DNA from: Methanosphaera sp.
GTDB taxonomy: Archaea; Methanobacteriota; Methanobacteria; Methanobacteriales; Methanobacteriaceae
DNA: 64,000 nt
Assembly: GCA_017430835.1 (NCBI GenBank)
Contig: JAFRMD010000152.1
Coordinates: forward strand, 1 to 64,000
Reading direction: 5' to 3'
Below, one piece after another: positions 56,273 through 64,000 of this stretch. Below the pieces are notes generated by a model that did no database searches, was not told the DNA's origin, and worked only from the letters and a program-made list of their open reading frames with translations. The position numbers and the translations under genes are program-made. Each line of letters opens with the position of its first letter. Position 1 is the first letter of the stretch.

Positions 56273-58609
56273 ATGGATACAAATAATGAAAATAAATGTT
56301 ATGATCCGGATTGTTCGAAAGAATGTTGTGATGATCCACAACATTTTAACTATATATGTATGGATCCATCTTGTGTAAACGTACATTGTGAAAATCACTC
56401 ACATTATGATAAGCAATTACTAAAAAATTACCAGGAATCTACAGATTTATCCAAATTTAATCATAAAAATAACATTATAGATAATACACAAGGTGACATA
56501 AAAATTTGCAGTTGTGATGACTGTAATGATGAAGAGGACGAACATAAACATAATCATTCACATTCTCATGAACATAATCATTCACATTCTCATGAACACC
56601 ATCATGATGAAGAAAGCTGTCATGAAGGGGAGTGTTGTTGTGATGAGGATTCAAATGATATCAAAATATGTAACTGTGATGACTGTGACGACGATGATGA
56701 TGAAGAACCAGTAATTGCTGATGGAAAACCGTTATTAGCAAACAGATCTGTCCAAATTATTGTAAGCAGTGGAATATTATTTGTATTGGGTCATATATTG
56801 GAACGATTAAGTGTAAATTCTATGATTACAACAATCGTATTTATGCTTGGTGCCATAATAGCCGGATATGAAATTGCAATAATGGGATGGAAAGCAATTA
56901 CGAAAAAACACACAATTACACCCGCAGTATTAATGTCCATAGCTTGTATTGCATCATTTATTATCGGACATCCAGAAGAAGGAGCAGCAGTAACATTTCT
57001 CTATTATATAGCAGAATTCCTAGAAGATTACTCAGAACTCAGGGCCAAAAAATCCATAAAATCATTAGTTGAAATTGCTCCAGAAACTGCAAGGGTAAAA
57101 GTAGAGAATGGCGAAGAAAAAAGAAAAATTGATGATGTTGATATTGATGAGATTGTAATTGTTAAACCTGGAGATAAAGTACCATTAGATGGAAATGTTA
57201 TATATGGATCTTCAACAATTAATCAAGCATCAATAACTGGGGAAAGTCTTCCAGTAACTAAAAATGTTGGCGATAAAGTATTTGCAGGAACTGTAAACCA
57301 AGATGGATATTTAGAAGTTAAAGTAACAAAAAAAGCAAAGGATAGCGTAATTTCTAAAATTGTAACATTGGTAAAAAGTTCACAAATAAACAGATCACAT
57401 ACTGAAACGTACGTGGAAAAAATTGCTAAATATTATACTCCTATAATCATAATTATCACAGCTTGTGTAGCATTTATACCACCATTATTATTGGGAGAAG
57501 ATTTAGTATCTTGGGTTTATAGGGCATTATCAATCATGGTAATTTCATGTCCTTGTGCATTTTTAATATCCACTCCTATAGGTATGGTTTCTTCTATCAC
57601 ATCAGCTACAAGGCAGGGTGTATTAATCAAAGGAAGTTCTTATGTTGAAGAAATGAGGAACATCAAAGCCGTTATCTTTGATAAAACCGGAACTTTAACT
57701 GAAGGAAAGCTAGAAGTAGCAGACATTCATTTAATTAGTGATGACTTTGATGAACATGATATAATTAGTATAGCAGCTTCATTAGAAACTAAGTCCACAC
57801 ATCCAATTGGTGAAGCAATATTAAAATATGCACAAAATAATAAAATAAAATATGTTGAGATATCTGATTTTAAAAATATTCCTGGTAAAGGGATTAGGGG
57901 GAATATTGAAGATGTAGAATATTATGTAGCAAATGAATCATTCATAGAAGATTTTGATTTAACAGTTCCAAAAGAAGTAATGATAGATTACCAAAAAGAT
58001 GGAAAAACTGCAATTTTGGTAGGTAATTCTACAGAAGTATTTGGTATAATAACAGTTATGGATAAAATACGTGATGGAACCACAGAAGTTATCAGTAGTC
58101 TTAATAATCTCGGTATTCAAACCGTAATGTTAACTGGTGATAATAAGCGTGCTGCAAAAAAAGTAGCAGAACGTGTAGGACTTAAATACTTCTATTCTGA
58201 TTTAATGCCAGAGGATAAATTAAATATTTTAGACACTATTCGAAATAAATTTGGTGATGTTGCAATGGTGGGGGATGGTATAAATGATGCACCCGCCTTA
58301 GCAAGAGCAAATATTGGTATAGCTATGGGAGCAATTGGATCTGATGTTGCAATTGATACTTCTGATGTAGCGTTAATGCATGATGATTTAAAAAAATTGC
58401 CTTATCTGTTTGCTTTAAGTCAGAAAACAATGACTATCATTAGACAGAATATTATCACTGCTATTACTGTTAAAATATTATTTGTTATATTGGCTATATT
58501 GGGCTTAATCACTTTGATGATGTCTGTTGGTATAGGTGATATGGGTTTGACTATGTTGGTTATATTGAATTCATTTAGGATAGGTCTGATTAAAGATCCA
58601 ATGAATTAA
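56273..58609 (+). CDS. P1B-type heavy-metal ATPase (Zn/Cd/Pb-type) with His/Cys/Asp-rich N-terminus
   Basis: Membrane pump of 778 residues exporting divalent metals. ISCPCAFLIS is the transmembrane CPC site, TGESLPVTK the actuator loop, FDKTGTLTEG the phosphorylated Asp, STHPIGEAI the HP motif, and MVGDGINDAPALARANI the hinge; CPC with the 2-type layout fits ZntA/CadA. The first 145 residues lack a ferredoxin-like CxxC domain. Instead they hold cysteine pairs (CSKECC, CMDPSC), a His-run with HNHSHSHE twice (about 93-108), and two CxCDDC units followed by acid runs. These probably bind metal. GGAG lies before the ATG. Regulated by the ArsR gene just upstream. Confidence 0.93.
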   Translation: MDTNNENKCYDPDCSKECCDDPQHFNYICMDPSCVNVHCENHSHYDKQLLKNYQESTDLSKFNHKNNIIDNTQGDIKICSCDDCNDEEDEHKHNHSHSHEHNHSHSHEHHHDEESCHEGECCCDEDSNDIKICNCDDCDDDDDEEPVIADGKPLLANRSVQIIVSSGILFVLGHILERLSVNSMITTIVFMLGAIIAGYEIAIMGWKAITKKHTITPAVLMSIACIASFIIGHPEEGAAVTFLYYIAEFLEDYSELRAKKSIKSLVEIAPETARVKVENGEEKRKIDDVDIDEIVIVKPGDKVPLDGNVIYGSSTINQASITGESLPVTKNVGDKVFAGTVNQDGYLEVKVTKKAKDSVISKIVTLVKSSQINRSHTETYVEKIAKYYTPIIIIITACVAFIPPLLLGEDLVSWVYRALSIMVISCPCAFLISTPIGMVSSITSATRQGVLIKGSSYVEEMRNIKAVIFDKTGTLTEGKLEVADIHLISDDFDEHDIISIAASLETKSTHPIGEAILKYAQNNKIKYVEISDFKNIPGKGIRGNIEDVEYYVANESFIEDFDLTVPKEVMIDYQKDGKTAILVGNSTEVFGIITVMDKIRDGTTEVISSLNNLGIQTVMLTGDNKRAAKKVAERVGLKYFYSDLMPEDKLNILDTIRNKFGDVAMVGDGINDAPALARANIGIAMGAIGSDVAIDTSDVALMHDDLKKLPYLFALSQKTMTIIRQNIITAITVKILFVILAILGLITLMMSVGIGDMGLTMLVILNSFRIGLIKDPMN
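56549..56596 (+). repeat. Perfect 24-base tandem duplication in the His-rich region
   Basis: Two identical in-frame 24-base units encode HNHSHSHE twice within the P-type ATPase N-terminus. The exact DNA identity suggests a recent slip duplication that lengthened the metal-binding run. Confidence 0.85.
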
Positions 58610-58819
58610 AACTTTATTTTTTTGCTTCTAATTTTTTTCATAATTTATTTTTTCATAGGGTAAAAGGCCTATAAAAGGATTTTTTAGTTTAAAAACAATG
58701 AAACATTAATTCAATATTCTTTTACTTTTATTAAACTACTTTTTTTCCATAAAGTATATATAGTTCGGAATACATATATTAGATTGCTCTTAAGTAAGAG
58801 TATGAACACTTATTTTTAT

Positions 58820-58890
58820 GCCAAGATGACCGAGCGGCTAGGTGTGTGGCTGCAGACCATATCACAGGGGTTCAAATCCCTTTCTTGGCT
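58820..58890 (+). tRNA. tRNA-Cys (anticodon GCA)
   Basis: Acceptor stem GCCAAGA (58820-58826) pairs with TCTTGGC (58883-58889). The anticodon stem TGTGG/CCATA encloses CTGCAGA with anticodon GCA at 58852-58854. T arm AGGGG-TTCAAAT-CCCTT. The discriminator is T (58890), the universal U73 of tRNA-Cys. CCA is not encoded. The D stem has three pairs (ACC/GGT). It lies 132 bases before cysS. Confidence 0.95.
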
Positions 58891-59022
58891 TATTTAATTC
58901 TATTTTAATTTATATAAGTAAATTTTTTCTAAAATTCTCAATTAAAATTATTAACTTTTATTTACATAACTATAATTAATATTCTAATTATTTCATAAAC
59001 TATTTATTAGGAGTATTCCATA

Positions 59023-60396
59023 ATGATTCAAGTATATAATACAATGACTAGGGAAAAAGAAGAGTTGAAAGTAGTCAATAACAAAATTAAACTGTTTGTT
59101 TGTGGACCTACAGTATATGATTACTCACACATTGGGCATGCAAGAACCTACATTTCATTTGATGTAATAGTGAGATATCTTAAACACAAAGGTTATTCAG
59201 TCTTTTATTTACAAAATATCACAGATATTGATGATAAGATTATTAATCGTGCAAAAGAAAATGGTGAAAATCCATTAGAATTATCTCATAGATTTGAAAA
59301 AGAATACTTAGATGATATGGCACAATTAAATGTTAATAATGTAAACTTTTATGCACGAGCAACAGAACATATGGCTGAAATAATAAATCAAGTTCGGGAT
59401 TTAATTGATAAAGGATATGCATACGATACTGAAACAGGAGTATACTTTGACGTATCTAAATTTGAAGGATTTGGAAAATTGTCAAATAGAAAGTTGGATG
59501 ATTTACAAAATACTCGAATTGATGTTGATACTACTAAAAAAGATCCAAAAGATTTTGCATTGTGGAAAAAACAATCAGAAGAACCATGTTGGGATTCACC
59601 ATGGGGAAAAGGACGTCCTGGATGGCACATTGAAGATACAGCAATCACTGAATCATACTTTGGACCACAGTACAATATACATGGTGGAGGACTCGATTTA
59701 ATTTTCCCACATCATGATGCAGAAATTGCACAAATGGAAGCAGCAAGTGGAAAAGAACCGTTAGTTGAGTATTGGATGCATACAGGATTTTTAAATGTAC
59801 GTGGAGAAAAGATGAGTAAATCCTTAGGTAATTTTATAACAATTAAGGAATTATTGGAGTTATACAGTCCTGAAGTTTACAGATTCTTTGTATTGTCTAC
59901 TCATTATAGAAGTCCAATTGATTTCAGTGATGATATCTTGAAACAGGCAGAAAATAGTTTAAAACGTATACAGAATACAGGTAATATTTTAATTGAAAAA
60001 TTAAATGAAGGTAATTTACCTGAAGAGGATAAGTCTAACTTCTCTGATGAATTGAATTCTTTTAAAAATGAATTCTTTGAAGCTATGGATAATGATTTCA
60101 ACACTCCTATAGCATTATCTAGTTTGTTTGAATTTACACATAAAGTAAACAAATCATTAGCAGAAAACCAAATATCAGAAGAGACATTAAATAAGATTTT
60201 TGATATTTTTAAAAGTATAGAAAGTATATTGGGTTTCCCTATAATTGTTGAAGAGGATTCTTCTGATTTGTCCAATGAACTGTTAGATTTATTAACCAAT
60301 GTAAGGCAAGATTTAAGAGCTAAAAAGGATTGGGATTTGGCAGATAAGATTAGGGATGACCTGTCTGCACTTGATATTTCTTTGGAAGATAAATAA
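59023..60396 (+). CDS. cysS: Cysteinyl-tRNA synthetase
   Basis: Class I synthetase of 457 residues charging tRNA-Cys. CGPTVYDYSHIGHARTYISF holds the zinc Cys and HIGH; GGLDLIFPHHDAEIAQ holds zinc-binding His and Glu residues, and KMSKSLGNF is the KMSKS loop. The C-terminal helical part (DLRAKKDWDLADKIRDDLS) binds the tRNA anticodon. AGGAGT precedes the ATG. Its own tRNA gene is immediately upstream on the same strand. Some methanogens lack CysRS and use the SepRS/SepCysS route; this organism has the direct enzyme. Confidence 0.96.
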   Translation: MIQVYNTMTREKEELKVVNNKIKLFVCGPTVYDYSHIGHARTYISFDVIVRYLKHKGYSVFYLQNITDIDDKIINRAKENGENPLELSHRFEKEYLDDMAQLNVNNVNFYARATEHMAEIINQVRDLIDKGYAYDTETGVYFDVSKFEGFGKLSNRKLDDLQNTRIDVDTTKKDPKDFALWKKQSEEPCWDSPWGKGRPGWHIEDTAITESYFGPQYNIHGGGLDLIFPHHDAEIAQMEAASGKEPLVEYWMHTGFLNVRGEKMSKSLGNFITIKELLELYSPEVYRFFVLSTHYRSPIDFSDDILKQAENSLKRIQNTGNILIEKLNEGNLPEEDKSNFSDELNSFKNEFFEAMDNDFNTPIALSSLFEFTHKVNKSLAENQISEETLNKIFDIFKSIESILGFPIIVEEDSSDLSNELLDLLTNVRQDLRAKKDWDLADKIRDDLSALDISLEDK

Positions 60397-60606
60397 TCAT
60401 TCTCTTTTTTTTATTTTTTAATTTTGTTTTTTATTTCTTTTTTTAATAATTAAATTAACAACGTTATATTTAAATAATTAACATAACAATATAAATATAG
60501 GTCGGATTAGAAATACTACTTAATAAAACATATTGGAAGATAATAAGTCAGTATTTGGAAAAGAAAATTAAGAAAAAACAATAAAATATATATTAGGTGT
60601 ATTGTT

Positions 60607-61215
60607 TTGACAAAAATAAATCGACGAGATATGCAATCTGAATCAAAAAATGATTTGGCGTATAAAATATTAAAAGACATTAAAGCACCAGCAGACTTGG
60701 GATTGCTAAGATGTGTGCAATGTGGATTATGCACTTCTATGTGTCCGGCATCTCGACATTCAGAATATGATGCAAGAGAAATAATCAAACGAGTTCTAGA
60801 TAATGATGAAAGTATTCTTGATGATGAGATAATTTGGAACTGCTTCTATTGTTATACTTGCCATAGTGTTTGTCCAGTGGGAAATAGTGTATGTGAAGTG
60901 AATCAAATCCTACGACAAATGGCAATCGAAAAAGATGTTGGAAAAAAACAAATAGAATCTTTCATGAGCTTCGCAGACAGTTACTTAGAAGAAGGATTGG
61001 GAATAATCCCTCAGGAATACAGGGGTCAACTAAGAATAGATTACGGCGAACATTGGGAAAATCTTCAACAAAACTTGGAAGAAGTTCGTGAAAAATTAGG
61101 GTTAGACAGTATGTATTTATTGCCTGAAGCAAAAGAAACAGTAGATAAAACACTTGAAGCAATAGGCTTCAAAAAACGTGTAGAAGAAATTAAAGATGTT
61201 AGAAATAGGAAATAG
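60607..61215 (+). CDS. hdrC: CoB-CoM heterodisulfide reductase subunit C
   Basis: Iron-sulfur subunit of 202 residues. It carries two [4Fe-4S] motifs, CVQCGLCTSMCP and CFYCYTCHSVCP, passing electrons from HdrA to HdrB. SRHSEYDAREIIKRVL between them is typical of HdrC. The start is a TTG with AGGTG seven bases upstream; ATG 60631 is the alternative but would drop the well-spaced site. It begins an hdrC-hdrB-hdrA cluster, 12 bases before hdrB. Confidence 0.9.
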   Translation: MTKINRRDMQSESKNDLAYKILKDIKAPADLGLLRCVQCGLCTSMCPASRHSEYDAREIIKRVLDNDESILDDEIIWNCFYCYTCHSVCPVGNSVCEVNQILRQMAIEKDVGKKQIESFMSFADSYLEEGLGIIPQEYRGQLRIDYGEHWENLQQNLEEVREKLGLDSMYLLPEAKETVDKTLEAIGFKKRVEEIKDVRNRK

Positions 61216-61226
61216 GGGGAATAATT

Positions 61227-62210
61227 GTGGTAGATGTAGACAAATTCATACCTACAGAAAATATTACTTTATTCAGAAGTTGTCTTGTTTCAGCAGAGTA
61301 TCCTGGTGTGGAATCTTCAACAAAATATGTTTTTGATAAATTAGGCATAGAATATGTAATTGATAGAAATCAGTCTTGTTGTACTGGTTTAGGACATTAT
61401 TATGACATATTTGACGAATTATCTACTACTGCATTGGCAGCAAGAAATTTCAGTTATGCAATAAAAAATAATCATAAACAATATGTTCCAATGTGTGCAA
61501 CATGTTATGCAATTCTTAAAACTTCAGCAACTATATTAAATGAAAAGGATGAAGTCAGAGAAAAGATAAATGAAGCATTCAAACAGAATGGACTTGCAGA
61601 ATTCCAATATACCAAAGGAGATATTAATCCAAGGGATGATATTACACATGTGGTTGATGTATTGTATTATTTAAAGGATAAAATACCAGAACACAAACAA
61701 AGGGATTTGTCTAAATTAAAAATAGCGACACATCATGGTTGTCATTACTGCAAAGTACATTATAATGACACATTATGTGGATATAGAAATCCTGAAATAA
61801 TTGATAAAATATGTGAAGCAATGGAAGCACAAGCATTGAAATGGTATGATCATAAGCCACGTCATTGTGGAAGTGGATTCAGACAAAGATATACAAATAG
61901 GGAATTATCTTTAGAAGCAACAGAAGATAAATTCTTAAGTTTACATAAAGAAAAGGTTGATGTGCTACTCGTCATGTGTCCAAATTGTCAACTACAATTT
62001 GATAGGTATGAACAAGTGTTAGAAGACAGAACAGGAGATAAACATTACTTTGCAGTATTAAATATTGCTCAACTTGTAGCATTATACATGGGCGCAGATC
62101 CATATAAAGTTTTAGGAATTCAAACACATACAGTAAATGTCGAACCATTACTAGATAAATTGGGCATTGAATATGATTCTAAGGAGGACACATTGCATGT
62201 CAGAGACTAA
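61227..62210 (+). CDS. hdrB: CoB-CoM heterodisulfide reductase subunit B, with a Cys-to-His change
   Basis: Catalytic subunit of 327 residues with two CCG domains that hold the noncubane [4Fe-4S] clusters reducing CoM-S-S-CoB. The first domain is intact: FRSC, SCCTG (Cys51-52), CATC. In the second, HHGC and CPNC are present, but the usual CCG is RHCGSG: residue 213 is His (codon CAT at 61863-61865), residue 214 Cys. One conserved cluster ligand is therefore changed. Start is GTG behind GGGGGA. Its end overlaps hdrA by 14 bases. Confidence 0.88.
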   Translation: MVDVDKFIPTENITLFRSCLVSAEYPGVESSTKYVFDKLGIEYVIDRNQSCCTGLGHYYDIFDELSTTALAARNFSYAIKNNHKQYVPMCATCYAILKTSATILNEKDEVREKINEAFKQNGLAEFQYTKGDINPRDDITHVVDVLYYLKDKIPEHKQRDLSKLKIATHHGCHYCKVHYNDTLCGYRNPEIIDKICEAMEAQALKWYDHKPRHCGSGFRQRYTNRELSLEATEDKFLSLHKEKVDVLLVMCPNCQLQFDRYEQVLEDRTGDKHYFAVLNIAQLVALYMGADPYKVLGIQTHTVNVEPLLDKLGIEYDSKEDTLHVRD

Positions 62211-64000
62211 CAGAATTGGAGTGTTCTTATGTCATTGTGGAGGAAACATATCTGATAATGTTGATTTGGACATAATCGAAGATAAATTATCAGAAAATGA
62301 TGAGGTAATCACAATCAAACATCATGAAAATCTATGTTCACTTGAGGGAAGAAATATTATCAAAGATCAAATTCTTCGTGAAAACTTAGATAGGGTTGTA
62401 ATATCAGCATGTTCTAGAATAACCCATGGAGCAACATTCCAAAAATATATTAAACCTTTAAATCCTTATTTGTTTGAAATGCCTAATGTCAGGGAACAAT
62501 GTTCTTGGGTAACAGCAGATAAGGAAAAATCAACAACAAAGGCATTATCCTTAATCAATTCGGCAGTTGAGTCTGTTAAATATAATGAGCCCCTAAAAAA
62601 AATACCTACACGAGTAAAAAATACTGTATTGGTTATTGGTGCTGGAATATCAGGTATTACTGCAGCAAATTCATTGGCAAAACAAGGGATGGAAGTTACA
62701 TTAATTGAAAAACGTCCCGCCGTTGGAGGAGCGATGATACAAGTAGGAAAAGTATTTACACCTGATAAAATGTCAGAAGATTGTGCTGCATGTTTACTTA
62801 ATCCAGTAATTGATGAAATGGTTCATAATGAAAAAATTACTTTATATACAAACACGGTTCTTGAAAGATCTACCAGAAACTCAGGAAACTTTGATGTTAT
62901 CTTACGAAAAAAGCCAGATTATGTTGATTCGGAAAAATGTACTAGCTGTGGTAAATGTACTGAAATTTGTCCAACATTCGCACCTGACGAATGGAATGAA
63001 GGTTTAAACAATCGTAAATCAATATATAAACCATTTCCTCAAGCAGTTCCCAGTACTTATACATTAGATGATGAATCTTGTGTTAAATGTGGTGCATGTG
63101 TGAATGTTTGTCCAACAAAAGCTATTAACTTGGATGCAATCGATGAACTAATTTCATTAACAGTAGGTTCTGTTGTCGTAGCTACGGGTCATCAACGTTA
63201 TGATACAAGTAAACGACCAGAATATGGACATTCTTTTTATGAAGATGTATTAAGCCAAATGCAATTGGCACGATTAATGGGGGTGAATGGACCAACCAAT
63301 GGACATTTACAAGTTCCATCAACGGGTAAAATACCTAAAAGAGTAGTGATGATACAGTGTGTAGGTTCAAGAGATCAAACACCAGAAGGACACAAATATT
63401 GTTCTAAAGTGTGTTGTATGGTTGCATTGAAGAACGCTAATCTGATTCATTCACATTACCCTGATACGGAAGTAATAATATGTTACACAGACGTTAGAAC
63501 GCCAGGAGTTTATGAAAAATACTATAAATATGTTCAGGATAATGGAATAAAGTTAATAAGAGGACGTCCTGGTGAAATTGCTAAAGAAGATAATCATTTG
63601 GTTGTTCGATTAGAGGATACCATTACTCATATAAAACAGGAAATTCCAACGGATTTGGTTGTACTTTCAACAGCATTGGAATCTTCTGAAGGAACAAAAA
63701 ATGCAGCAAAAACATTAGGGGTTCCATTAACTGAAGACCTGTTTATCAAGGAAAAACATCCTAAAATGCAGCCAGTATCAACAGATATTGAAGGAATATT
63801 TGTGTGTGGAACTGCTCAAGGTCCAAAAGACATTACGGACAGTATAATTCAAGCAAACACAGCAGCAACAAAAATATCTGAATTGGTAAATGGTGGTTTG
63901 GAAGTAGAGCCATTCATTGCAACAATAAATGTTAAAAAATGTGTATTATGTGGAACTTGTATTGACAACTGTCGTTACCAAGCTTTAACATTGAACCAGA
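62197..64000 (+). CDS. hdrA: CoB-CoM heterodisulfide reductase subunit A (3' end outside window)
   Basis: Partial: 601 residues visible, continuing past the window. FAD- and iron-sulfur-containing subunit that bifurcates electrons between ferredoxin and the heterodisulfide. FLCHCGGNIS begins the N-terminal cluster domain; VLVIGAGISGITAANSLA binds FAD; CTSCGKCTEICP and CVKCGACVNVCP are ferredoxin motifs; IQCVGSRDQTPEG and CSKVCCMVALKNA are HdrA hallmarks; CVLCGTCIDNC begins another cluster site at the window edge. ATG 62197 follows AAGGAGGA and lies inside the hdrB end, so the two are coupled. Confidence 0.93.
   Translation, partial: MSETNRIGVFLCHCGGNISDNVDLDIIEDKLSENDEVITIKHHENLCSLEGRNIIKDQILRENLDRVVISACSRITHGATFQKYIKPLNPYLFEMPNVREQCSWVTADKEKSTTKALSLINSAVESVKYNEPLKKIPTRVKNTVLVIGAGISGITAANSLAKQGMEVTLIEKRPAVGGAMIQVGKVFTPDKMSEDCAACLLNPVIDEMVHNEKITLYTNTVLERSTRNSGNFDVILRKKPDYVDSEKCTSCGKCTEICPTFAPDEWNEGLNNRKSIYKPFPQAVPSTYTLDDESCVKCGACVNVCPTKAINLDAIDELISLTVGSVVVATGHQRYDTSKRPEYGHSFYEDVLSQMQLARLMGVNGPTNGHLQVPSTGKIPKRVVMIQCVGSRDQTPEGHKYCSKVCCMVALKNANLIHSHYPDTEVIICYTDVRTPGVYEKYYKYVQDNGIKLIRGRPGEIAKEDNHLVVRLEDTITHIKQEIPTDLVVLSTALESSEGTKNAAKTLGVPLTEDLFIKEKHPKMQPVSTDIEGIFVCGTAQGPKDITDSIIQANTAATKISELVNGGLEVEPFIATINVKKCVLCGTCIDNCRYQALTLNQ

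Noticed and set aside
56549..56596. Short direct repeats as a possible CRISPR or IS end
   Set aside because: They are an in-frame 24-base duplication coding HNHSHSHE, with no spacers or transposase.
59904..60299. Minus-strand open frame in cysS
   Set aside because: Lies wholly inside a conserved part of cysS, with a Ser/Lys/Leu-rich product and no start signal.

Overview
The window is an AT-rich archaeal chromosome segment from a methanogen of the order Methanobacteriales, most likely Methanosphaera (close to M. stadtmanae). This rests on protein content recognised from sequence, not on a database search: formylmethanofuran:H4MPT formyltransferase, heterodisulfide reductase subunits C, B and A, thermosome, archaeal DNA primase PriS/PriL, Hel308, archaeal CCA enzyme, archaeal shikimate kinase, DHQ synthase II, class III signal peptides, DUF530, DUF2098 and UPF0305. 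Translation signals are archaeal: Shine-Dalgarno cores such as GGTGA or GTGAT lie 4-9 bases before starts, and TATA boxes lie about 25 bases before several leaderless-looking starts. Coding is dense, with many 4-base stop/start overlaps.

Layout. 1-502: AT-rich intergenic DNA. 503-1252: HTH-V4R regulator. 1239-7944 (minus): surface-polysaccharide cluster (GT2, two flippases, acetyltransferase, UDP-galactopyranose mutase, NAD-sugar epimerase, DUF1616-like protein). 8038-10918 (plus): HAD protein, Ftr-like protein and PfkB kinase, resembling the tail of the eha hydrogenase operon but without the hydrogenase. 11011-16608: ExoD-like protein, Nudix protein with a long basic tail, anchored coiled-coil protein, MnmC-like methyltransferase, THUMP protein and two class III (pilin-like) proteins. 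16614-21705 (minus): metG, DUF530, double-HTH protein, GT4 phosphosugar transferase. 21986-24302 (plus): priL-priS. 24314-27464 (minus): thpR, ubiX, cbiT, cca. 27675-29563 (minus): the first two steps of archaeal aromatic biosynthesis. 29743-33219: methyltransferase, HI0933-like flavoprotein, archaetidylinositol phosphate synthase, Sua5, DUF2098. 33227-38370 (minus): cbiD, GT4, hel308, UPF0305 and a small coiled-coil protein. 38499-44659: thioredoxin-like protein, then shikimate kinase, chorismate mutase, S17e, and lysC-dapA-dapB-asd. 44695-51194: PAP2 phosphatase, 1108-residue coiled-coil protein, thermosome, acidic orphan. 51218-55764: HMG-CoA synthase and thiolase (mevalonate entry) flanked by two related exported M14-like proteins. 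55877-58609: ArsR regulator and His/Cys/Asp-rich P1B-ATPase. 58820-60396: tRNA-Cys and cysS. 60607-64000: hdrC-hdrB-hdrA, with hdrA cut by the window end.

How it fits together. Aromatic amino-acid synthesis is split between two loci (27675-29563 and 38868-40079), and lysine/threonine precursor synthesis follows the second. Cobamide genes (cbiT, cbiD) are scattered among unrelated genes. Cell-surface functions (1239-7944, 15684-16608, 16614-17567, 36168-37247) recur.

The points most worth a second look are: (1) cca, whose conserved N-terminus can only start at an ATT codon; (2) cbiD, whose frame has no usual start and looks one base out of register with an ATG; (3) an HdrB in which a conserved cluster-ligand cysteine is histidine (residue 213) within a contiguous, divergent-looking hdrCBA cluster; (4) a pair of exported M14-like proteins, one of which has lost its zinc motif; (5) a His/Cys/Asp-rich metal ATPase behind an ArsR operator; and (6) a recurrent C-tract plus T-rich element at 3' ends. 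I saw no CRISPR array, complete insertion sequence or obvious defence island.
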